NCBI GenBank assembly: GCA_022266195.1 | Contig: WHVY01000007.1 | Coordinates: forward strand, 3,100,001 to 3,164,000 | Direction of reading: 5' to 3' | DNA from: Tetranychus cinnabarinus | Lineage: Eukaryota; Arthropoda; Arachnida; Trombidiformes; Tetranychidae | Length of the DNA: 64,000 nt | Shown here: in pieces, positions 38,601 to 46,093 of the stretch | Layout of the letters: each line of letters opens with the position of its first letter | How positions within the stretch are numbered: position 1 is the stretch's first letter | Made by a program: the position numbers and the translations under genes | Notes under the pieces: model-generated | What the model was told of the DNA's origin: nothing | The model's database searches: none | What the model saw: only the letters and a program-made list of their open reading frames with translations

Positions 38601-39078
38601 CCATGACCATTAAAACACGATCGTTTAGTTTGGACGATAACATGAAATCCGTCAGGTGAGGCCAATTTACGGGCCATTCTCTCTTCATTAACTCCACTAC
38701 ACATTTGGAAATACCCTCTTTAATGAGTTTCAAATCTTTACCAACCAGAGTTTCGCAAACCATCTTCTGGAGAAATACTTTAATTTCATCTTTGGTTGGA
38801 TTTGAAATTTCATCCCATTTATATTTGATACAATTTTCGACCAGCTGAAATCCAAAGTGTTTAACAGACGGAGTCAAGTCTTCATTTCCACTAAAAGTGA
38901 TTAATTTGTAGGCAATTTTAATGGTTAAATCCACATTGGGGTTGTTGTTGAGCGCTTCAATCACCATGTGAGCCTCCCTCATTTGATTTTGGTCCAGAAT
39001 TCCCCGGCGAATTGTGTCAACAGCCTCGATAGTTTTGGGCACATAATGATCTATTTCGGCTTTCAAAGCCTTTTTCAT
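35689..39078 (-). CDS. XPO5: exportin-5 paralogue a, intronless
   Basis: Uninterrupted frame of 1129 residues from the ATG at 39078. That start aligns with the XPO5b start: both precede the conserved TIEAVDTIRRGILDQNQMRE. The frame remains open upstream to an ATG at 39222, but that extension is probably leader/intron sequence. Family hallmarks: an importin-beta-like N-terminus (HFGFQLVENCIKYKW), an Xpo1-like segment (CVVELMKREWPVNWPHL), SVRNLRHIACSLF mid-protein, SLWNQEMMMICHADYRS, and a C-terminal RRKKTTDVFND. Length matches vertebrate exportin-5 (about 1200). Exportin-5 is a RanGTP-dependent HEAT-repeat receptor that exports pre-miRNA and other structured RNAs from the nucleus. It is head to head with XPO5b, about 2.2 kb apart. 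Confidence 0.92.
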   Translation of the reverse strand: MKKALKAEIDHYVPKTIEAVDTIRRGILDQNQMREAHMVIEALNNNPNVDLTIKIAYKLITFSGNEDLTPSVKHFGFQLVENCIKYKWDEISNPTKDEIKVFLQKMVCETLVGKDLKLIKEGISKCVVELMKREWPVNWPHLTDFMLSSKLNDRVLMVMGRLSEELGIFCSPSKGKRRKDMTVELKSKYPAILNYIGECFASGDCDLCFAALQTLSTFLEWYKFDENLLVFLCDILGTDIDPARHREQLRIIKQATDCLLTCLFRKVSEKDCLIIMKLFCPKNVTSIFKCVDLVRPKINVNNFSNDHFSLAKRVFSVVTMMGQTAIQLHSLKQVPTETWQIYIQKMHSLFCIDNYILNAFVLQFWRDLAKSKELQSLINASLITSMLSFICTKLFKRPFGDPSIRMEFGDEEDYDVFYIKFKAELVDLVRSLTVYREDICFNFASILLMTTQMKRENASIAEWKITASILGAVCNHLTDVSLHHQQGSPLLDVLVKSDESDVAVEILCCQISCAIALTIFIPHSLSLDPSLIDTLLEKIFKMAGYELPGENSDNRSNSVRNLRHIACSLFIRITRRYSAILLPAFDQLKDRIHATFAVNIEASQNEICALNEGLMILSNCFEDPARQTLFVNELLEPIKWILDCDLTPVTFISSVGLDTSPCDFDFKRQTRAQLMHVISTLLGLLKRVRKKEVLHAPVLAMMNPLCKLLSHLNSLWNQEMMMICHADYRSTVFAPITERDYLTFLEILGTSHEDNEDCNPSKSPALRMQKFFLNFQDYCYSAIGAAYSLITPELYLEFNNITLALAGFENLPDMMLRRVIRVFLKPFFKNFRFNDIDDFEKTFSPFVKQVLPVLFTRIDISMKIICEQECIEEKTDIGREIVEEKASRDLALDFVSILRCLILSSKSNRKPENLIDEDDFDSRETDEQNNKPVEQSASYLGDYLIKNLPSIITQICFQCLNWPDSTVSWKAGSLCEVVLTRLIEHTMVRNPSDCLFLLENICKALGYFGEYELNRGICLQLISTIYESLILPMKFNSVKHDLIKLSDGNIEKWVQFEKKWIRNPPKTKNVQKSKREALEELLDPIIGKSLSKIGRNPQDRGGNSISTPRRKKTTDVFNDKTLYFYELFR

Positions 39079-39882
39079 TGATGCTGAGATGAGCAAAATA
39101 ACAGAAAAGAGAAAGATGAAAAGAGTGAAGAAAGCGACAATAAAGGCGTTTGATACAAATAATAAAATGCGATCATGATTCAAAAATTTCTTACCGTTGC
39201 TGTTTTTTCTTTTTACATTCATTGAGCATTATTCAATAACAGTTCAATTTGAATTTTTAATTTTGAACTTCTGTGTTTGTTTTCTTTAAGTTTTCCTGGT
39301 ACAGACATCTTACAGATTTTTTTGTAACTAAATCTTGGTACTAAATATGAAAACTTATAAAGCCATTACATTGTAATGATTACAATGAATAATAAAGCTT
39401 ACAGCTTGAAGAATGTGTATTGGGAATTAAACATTCGAGAAATTTTAACTTCGAAATAAAAATACCGCTCGACGATCATAATTTAGTTTCATAGTTTATT
39501 TCCTGAAGTTCAATTAGACCCAGATTAGAATCATTCAATTCGAGTGTTATATCTCGCTTCAGTCCCTGAAAACTTGAACTCCATTTGTGAGTATTTTTTC
39601 AATGCAATTATCTAAAACATAGCAAACAAAAAATTAACAAAAAATCTTAGCTTAAAAACTTCTATGCAAAGCAACGTATCGGTGTAAGTAAGCAATTTGT
39701 GTTGTACTCAAAATCATGATAAATAGAATCAAATTGTCGTAATTTATAATTACCAAAATAGGTAGAGAAGGATATGCTCGAAGAGTTTGGAATTATTTCG
39801 GCCAGTTCATATTCCTGATGATCGTAAAGAACCCCGTTGGGAATAATGTCCTCCGTGACGGGATCTCTCTGAATTATCATCT
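39079..39882. other. XPO5a leader and orphan sequence up to the neprilysin fragment
   Basis: 39079-39230 is XPO5a leader: a donor-like cg|gtaaga, then about 110 bp, ending in tctcttttctg where the pseudogene copy has a good acceptor (ttttcag). The rest is AT-rich and includes the possible orphan exon at 39754-39868. Confidence 0.5.
39754..39868 (-). pseudogene. possible orphan exon of an unrecognised gene
   Basis: 115 bp with an acceptor (gataattcag) and a donor (ttttg|gtaatt), open in one frame: RDPVTEDIIPNGVLYDHQEY, then a Glu/Ser-rich end. It lies 14 bp from the breakpoint where the inverted neprilysin copy begins, so it may be the remnant of a gene truncated by that rearrangement. I recognise no family and find no partner exon. 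Confidence 0.3.
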
Positions 39883-40796
39883 TTATATTCACAAGGAGTT
39901 CTTAACGATTTTGGATGAAGTTGATTGGATGGATGCAAATACCACTCAAAGAGCAAGAGAAAAGGCCAATGCCATTGTTTCTTACATTGGATATCCTGAC
40001 GAGCTTTTGAACAACAGTAAAGTTGGCGAACTATACACTAATGTACGTTTCCAAAACAATTTACTGATGATTAGTTTTGATTGTTTTTCAATTTCATCAA
40101 TATTGAGAAACAAATGATTGCGATGGTTGACAGTTGAGCAAATTTACTTGTTGCAAAACACTTATCAGAATAACCTTGCCTAGTATTGTCAATTTGACAT
40201 AAATTTTTGTCATCAAGGAAATTAACAGTTGGGATGTTTATTTATTCTTGATCCCTAATTAGACATCAATCACATCTTTAATAATGTGTGATTAGTTATT
40301 ATTTTAATCTTTCTTTGTTCAGCCTGGAAACTCTAGCTGAATCAAATACTTTGATTGATAGCTTGTTTACATTCTTTCTTTTTATATTTCTCACTTCAAT
40401 AGTTATCATTGGTAGAGAGAAGCTATTTCACCAATGTCCAAAACCTTCGAAAATGGTCAACTGATTTTGCATTTAATAAACTTCGCAAACCCAATCTTAA
40501 AGGAGAATGGACCAAACACGCTCGAGCTGCTGTAGTCAATGCTTATTACAATGCTCTCGAAAATAGTATTGAATTCCCTGCAGGTATTCTTCAAGGATCA
40601 TTCTTCAGTAAAGATCGACCAAAGTAAGTTTTTCACAAAAATGCAAAAAGATCAAGTTATTAAACTTTCTTATTCTAAATCATTTTAGTTATCTGAATTT
40701 CGGTGCCATTGGATTCGTTATTGGTCATGAAATCGCTCATGGCTTTGATGATCGAGGTAGACAATTCGATAAAGATGGTAACAATAAAAACTGGTG
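39883..40796 (+). pseudogene. inverted partial copy of neprilysin exons 11-13
   Basis: This segment is about 98-99% identical, introns included, to the reverse complement of 46821-47737. It contains part of exon 11 (39883-40042), exon 12 (40403-40623) and the first 108 bp of exon 13 (40689-40796). The zinc motif is present, as HEIAH instead of HEITH in the parent. The copy stops right after NNKNW with TGA, before the third zinc ligand, and has no start or 3' exons, so it is non-functional. Differences cluster in the last 60 bp. Confidence 0.93.
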
Positions 40797-41297
40797 ATAA
40801 AAAGCATGTGTTAAACATTTCTTAACAGCAATAAGGATACCAAGTGATAATTTTTTACTACTCGAAATAAGTTATGACTGGTAAAGACTGAAGATCAATT
40901 AAAAAATTTATTCATTCATTTGTATTATTGAAAGAAGATTTTTCAGCATTTATGTTCATTTTTTTTCTTCTTCATGGATAATAATCGATTACAATAATCT
41001 AAATATTATTGTATTTTTTTTATTCAGTTATTTTATGTTTCAATAAGTTTAAAGTTTTCATACTTTGTGCCAACCAGCAGTTCCAACAAAATCTGTAAGA
41101 TGTCTGCACTCAGCAACACACATTTTCTACTTTCTTCATCTTGATTTCATTTTGTAAACAACTGCCTTATGGGCTCTTTCTTTATTCTCTTTCTCTTTAT
41201 CGTTTTCGTTTCTGCTTAATATTCGATTAAATCAAATTCCTATTTTCCCTATTTATTCTATTACATCGATCCTTGTTATTTTGTTATCTTAATTACA
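40797..41297. other. XPO5b upstream region
   Basis: 500 bp of AT-rich DNA between the end of the neprilysin copy and the XPO5b ATG. The last ~30 bp (ttattttgttatcttaatt) match the XPO5a and pseudogene leaders. The splice acceptor seen in the pseudogene is not present here. Confidence 0.5.
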
Positions 41298-44200
41298 ATG
41301 GCAAATCTTTTGGGCTCTGACGTGGATAGTTGCGTGCTCAAAACTATCGAGGCTGTTGACACAATTCGCCGGGGAATTTTGGACCAAAATCAAATGAGGG
41401 AGGCGCACATGGTGATTGAAGCGCTCAACAGCAATCCTAATGTTGATTCAACTCTTCCAATTGCCTACAAATTAATCACTTTTAGTGGAAATGAAGACTT
41501 GACTCAGTCTGTTAAACATTTTGGACTTCAACTGGTCGAAAATTGTATCAAATATAAATGGAATGAAATTTCAAATCCAACCAAAGATGAAATTAAAGCA
41601 GTTCTCCAGAAGATGATTTGCGAAACTCTGGTTGGTAAAGATTTGAAACTTATTAAAGAGGGTATTTCCAAATGTGTAGTGGAAGTAATGAAAAGAGAAT
41701 GGCCCGGAAATTGGTCTCACCTTATGGGTTTCATGTTGTCTCTAAAGCTTAACGATCGTGTACTATTCATCATCGGTAGACTAAGTGAGGAATTAGGAAT
41801 TTTTTACTCGCCTGCCAACCGTGATCGACGAAGAGACATGACAATTGAATTGAAAGCCAACTACCCTGCTATTTTAAATTATATTGGTGAATGTTTGGTT
41901 TCTGGTGATTGTGATTTGTGTTCTGCTGCTCTCCGAACTTTGTCTCCTTTTCTGGAATGGCACACATTTGATGAATCTTTGTTAATTTTTCTATGTGATA
42001 TTTTAGCTATGGACATTGATCCTGCCCGGGATCGAGAACAAATATTTATAAAGACACAAACAACAGACTGTCTATTAACGTGCTTATTTCGCAAAGGTTC
42101 AAAAAAAGATCGTATAGGCATAATGGACCTTTTTTGTCCGAAAAATGTAACCTCCATTTTTAAATGCATCGATATGGTCATACCAAAAATTAGCGTCAAC
42201 AATTTCTTCAATGATCATTTCACTCTTGCTAAAAGGGTTTTTAGTGTTGTAACCATGATGGGACAGACAGCAATTCAACTGCATTCAGTTAAACAACTTC
42301 CCATGGAAACCTGGCAAATATACATTCAAAAAATGCATTCGCTTTTTTGTATAGATAATTATATTCTAAATGCTTTCGTTCTTCAATTTTGGAGAGATTT
42401 GGCTAAAAGTAAAGAGCTTCAAACTTTAATCACTGAATCATTGTTAACGAGTTTACTTTCAATGATTCCGGAAAAATTATTTAAACGACCCTTCGGTGAT
42501 CCTTCAATTCCAATGGAGTTCGACGACGAAGAAGACTATGATGTTTTCTATATTAAATTTAAAGCTGAATTAACTGATCTTGTGCGATCTCTGACTGTAT
42601 ATCGTGAAGATATTTGTTTCAATTTTGCGTCAAATCTTTTGATGGCAACGCAAGCTAAGAAGGAAAACGGACCCGATCCTAGTGCCAATGCCAAATGGGA
42701 AATCACAGCGCACATCTTGGAAGCTGTGTGTAATCGTCTTACAAATGTTTCACTTTATTATCAACAAGGATCTCCTCTTCTCAATATGCTGGTAAAATCT
42801 GATGGAACTGATCTCGCAGTTGATATATTATCCTGTCATCTTTCATGTATATCTGCCTTGACTGTGTTCGTTCCTCATTTACTTTCTCAAGAACCTAATT
42901 TGATTGGCGCTCTTCTTGAAAAAATGTTCAAACTGGCTGGTTATGAGCTTCCCGGAGAACGCAAAGACAATCGAAGCAACTCTGTTAGAAATCTCAGGCG
43001 ATATGCTTGTGCCTTATTCGTTAAACTAACGCGAGCCTATTCTAAAATATTATTCCCGATTTTTGGCCAGTTAAAAGATCATATCCACAAAACATTCGCT
43101 GTTAATATAGAGTCCAGTCAAACTGAAATTTGTACTCTCAACGAGGGATTAATGATACTTTCAAACTGTTTCGAGGATCCTGCTCAACAAATATTGTTTG
43201 TAAATGAACTCCTGGAGCCAATAAAATGGTTTCTCGAGTGCTACCTTACTCCTGCAACTTTTATCTCATCTGTTGGACTGGACACGGCTCCTACTGATTT
43301 CGATTCTAAAGGGCAAACTCGTGCTCAATTAATGTATGCCATATCAACTTTATTGGGTCTTCTCAAACGAATAAAAAAGAAAGAAGTTCTCTATTCGCCT
43401 GTTATGGCCTTCATGAATCCCCTCTGTAACCTATTGTCTAATCTGAATTCTCTTTGGAATCAAGAAATGATGATGATTTGCCATGCTGATTATCGTCCAA
43501 TTGTTTTCGCGCCCGTCACTGAAAATGATCGTTTAACTCTTTTGGAAATCCATGGTACTAGTCATGAAACAAATGAAGCCTGTAACCCAGCTAAAAGTCC
43601 AGCCTCACGGATGCAAAAATTTTTATGGACTATTCAAGATAATTGCTACTCAGCTATTGGTTGTGCTTACTCGTTAATCATCCCCGAGCTACATTTAGAA
43701 TTTAACAACATCACCTTAGCACTGGCTGGGTTTGAAAATCTTCCTCCAATGAAATTGAAAACTCTAATTCGATCGTTTTTGAAACCATTCCTCATCAATT
43801 ATCCTGTCAACGATTTGAATGTTTTAGAGAACAAGTTTTTGCCATTTGTAAAGCAAGTTTTGCCCGTTCTGTTCAACAGAATTGATAGTTCATGCAAAAC
43901 AATCCGTGAACGAGAATACGTTAAAGAAAAAACTGAAATGGAGCGTGAGATTGTGGAAGAGAAAGTTATTCGAGCTCTGTCAATAGACTTTGTTGATCTC
44001 CTAAGCTCTCTAATTGTATCCTCCAAAGGTGGCCGTAAAGCTGAAAATCCAATGGATGAAGATGATTGGGAAATGAGAGAAACAAATGAGCAAAATAACA
44101 AACCAGTTGAGCAAAGCGCCTCTTACCTTGGAGATTACCTCATTAAAAATTTGCCCAGCATCATTACTCAGATTTGTTTTCAATGTTTGAATTGGCCAGA

Positions 44201-44699
44201 CTCAACAGTTTCATGGAAAGCTGGTTCTCTGTGTGAAGTCGTTCTTGCTCGTCTAATTGAACACGTCATGGTCCGTAATCCATCAGACTGTCTATTTTTA
44301 CTAGAAAATATTTGTAAAGCTTTAGGATATTTTGGGGAATACGAGCAAAATCGCGGAATATGCTTGCAGTTGATATCCACTATTTATGAAAGCTTAATAC
44401 TCCCAATGCAATTCGACTCTGTTAAACACCACCTAATTCAATTATCGGATGGAAACATGAATAAATGGATTCAATTTGAAGAAAATTGGATTCGCAAGCC
44501 ACCAAAAAATAAAAATGTCCAAAAAGGTAGACGAGAAGCGTTGAAAGAGCTTTTAGATCCAATAATTGGTAAAAGCTTAGCCATAATGGGGAGAAAACAA
44601 CAAGACGGAGGAGGAAATTTAATTTCAACAATAAGACGGAAAAAAACAACAGATGTTTTTAACGATGTGACTTTATATTTATACGAACTTTTTATTTGA
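41298..44699 (+). CDS. XPO5: exportin-5 paralogue b, intronless
   Basis: Uninterrupted 1133-residue frame from ATG at 41298 to TGA... the stop codon ends at 44699. N-terminal importin-beta-like region about 30-100 with HFGLQLVENCIKYKW at 74-88; Xpo1-like region from about 110 with CVVEVMKREWP at 126-136; then HEAT-type helices throughout, and a C-terminal basic RRKKTTDVFND. An acidic patch NPMDEDDWEMRETNEQ precedes the most conserved C-terminal block, as vertebrate exportin-5 has an acidic linker there. It is an exporter of pre-miRNA/structured RNA with RanGTP, by family knowledge. Homology with XPO5a covers the full length and continues into the 3' flank. The absence of introns contrasts with the 16-exon neighbour and suggests a retrogene or intron loss. 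The gene sits between the two arms of the neprilysin inverted repeat. Confidence 0.93.
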   Translation: MANLLGSDVDSCVLKTIEAVDTIRRGILDQNQMREAHMVIEALNSNPNVDSTLPIAYKLITFSGNEDLTQSVKHFGLQLVENCIKYKWNEISNPTKDEIKAVLQKMICETLVGKDLKLIKEGISKCVVEVMKREWPGNWSHLMGFMLSLKLNDRVLFIIGRLSEELGIFYSPANRDRRRDMTIELKANYPAILNYIGECLVSGDCDLCSAALRTLSPFLEWHTFDESLLIFLCDILAMDIDPARDREQIFIKTQTTDCLLTCLFRKGSKKDRIGIMDLFCPKNVTSIFKCIDMVIPKISVNNFFNDHFTLAKRVFSVVTMMGQTAIQLHSVKQLPMETWQIYIQKMHSLFCIDNYILNAFVLQFWRDLAKSKELQTLITESLLTSLLSMIPEKLFKRPFGDPSIPMEFDDEEDYDVFYIKFKAELTDLVRSLTVYREDICFNFASNLLMATQAKKENGPDPSANAKWEITAHILEAVCNRLTNVSLYYQQGSPLLNMLVKSDGTDLAVDILSCHLSCISALTVFVPHLLSQEPNLIGALLEKMFKLAGYELPGERKDNRSNSVRNLRRYACALFVKLTRAYSKILFPIFGQLKDHIHKTFAVNIESSQTEICTLNEGLMILSNCFEDPAQQILFVNELLEPIKWFLECYLTPATFISSVGLDTAPTDFDSKGQTRAQLMYAISTLLGLLKRIKKKEVLYSPVMAFMNPLCNLLSNLNSLWNQEMMMICHADYRPIVFAPVTENDRLTLLEIHGTSHETNEACNPAKSPASRMQKFLWTIQDNCYSAIGCAYSLIIPELHLEFNNITLALAGFENLPPMKLKTLIRSFLKPFLINYPVNDLNVLENKFLPFVKQVLPVLFNRIDSSCKTIREREYVKEKTEMEREIVEEKVIRALSIDFVDLLSSLIVSSKGGRKAENPMDEDDWEMRETNEQNNKPVEQSASYLGDYLIKNLPSIITQICFQCLNWPDSTVSWKAGSLCEVVLARLIEHVMVRNPSDCLFLLENICKALGYFGEYEQNRGICLQLISTIYESLILPMQFDSVKHHLIQLSDGNMNKWIQFEENWIRKPPKNKNVQKGRREALKELLDPIIGKSLAIMGRKQQDGGGNLISTIRRKKTTDVFNDVTLYLYELFI

Positions 44700-46093
44700 T
44701 AGGGACTTATATTAATTAAAAGCAGTAAATGTATTGTAAATTCGATAACTGCTCATCAAATTCCCAAAAAAACATTTTCGTCTCTCAATAGCTCAATCAA
44801 AATTACACCATCATAACTTTTTGAATATTTACAACCGATGCTATTGTTTGTCTTTGTTTTGTTATAAAAACTTCTAAATATCTTAAAGCTAATAAAATTA
44901 TATTATCGGTCTACTAAATCAAAATCAATCTGATTTATTTGATAAAATTCATGATTCGATTGTTTCTGTTTAAAAATCTAACTGCAAATTTATTGGATAA
45001 AATTCATTACCCAGTCGAGTGATACATTAACACCATTCAATGTGTGCAGTCAGAAATTGTCAGATTTGCGCTAAATATATGTAATGTAAAATATTTGCGT
45101 TAAAGTCGAAAAGACAAATGACTCTGGCGTTTTTTTTTCAAAAAATCTTAGTGAGCGTGAAACGCGCTTCAATATAGCAATTTTCACTCGACTGGGTATG
45201 AAGTTTAATTCAGCCATAAGGAGTTGAGGTATAAACATATTGATTGGAGACAAGTATTTTATTTTTGTAGAAAAAAATGAATTTAATTGCTATAATAGAG
45301 TCAGAAGTGACTGTTTGACCCGCAGTCAAAAAGTCTACCAACTACAAAATAGTCAAAGTACAATGAAAGGCGTTATAATCAAGGTAGACAACAGTGAGAA
45401 AAGATTTTTTAGAAAGACATGGAAGACAAGGAAAGGTGTAAAGATGATAAGTTTACAATGGTATATAATTTAAAAAGAAAATAAAACTTAATCAACTCAG
45501 TTTCTCTTCTATTCATCGAAAATTGAACTAGAATCAATAATCTCTTCAATGTTAATCTCAGATTGTGTATCATAGAGGTTAGGTGCACTGCAATTGTTAG
45601 CATGATTCAAAATGTCATACAATAAGAGATAACCATTGATTGTTGATTTTGTTATAATTTCAAAGTTTAAATTGTATGTCATGTAATTTTTGAAAAAATC
45701 CATTGTAGTTGATTAATTGATAAAATGAAATAATTGGAGCAGCGTTGAATAATATCTTGAATTTGCCTTTGAGGTGAGGGTTTATGACCAATTTAGTTGA
45801 TTTGTAGTAGGGTTGAAAAGAATTGAGATGATGAGTGAAGAAATAATGAGAATGATCATGAAGATGTAGGTGATTAAAATGGTGATAGCGATGAGAATGT
45901 GATTATGTTTGTAATGAAGTTAAATAGTGAGGGCAAAGCTTTCAAATCAGTACTTTCAAAAATGTACACTTGTTTTATCACTATCCATACCAGACTATTC
46001 AAAAAATCATTATCATCACAATAATTAATGATGCAGTAACAATTATTGTTATCCTTAATACTCTTAAGAAGTCTTTAGCAACCTTGCTTTTTA
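44700..46093. other. convergent 3' region between XPO5b and neprilysin
   Basis: It contains the XPO5b 3' UTR (homologous to 35580-35688 at its start), AT-rich spacer, a possible small ORF (45509-45703, -) and GAT-rich repeats at 45830-45900. The neprilysin stop overlaps an AATAAA on the minus strand (46089-46094 region). Confidence 0.55.
45509..45703 (-). CDS. possible small ORF, unknown
   Basis: 64 codons starting at an ATG in a good context (ctacaATGG) and ending in an acidic tail (SEINIEEIIDSSSIFDE). No family recognised and no splice partner seen. It could be chance; it lies 390 bp beyond the neprilysin stop on the same strand, i.e. possibly within its 3' UTR. Confidence 0.2.
   Translation of the reverse strand: MDFFKNYMTYNLNFEIITKSTINGYLLLYDILNHANNCSAPNLYDTQSEINIEEIIDSSSIFDE

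Noticed and set aside
39079..39222. 48-codon N-terminal extension of XPO5a as the true start
   Set aside because: It corresponds to leader plus intron sequence in the pseudogene copy and has no counterpart in XPO5b or in the family; kept only as a finding.
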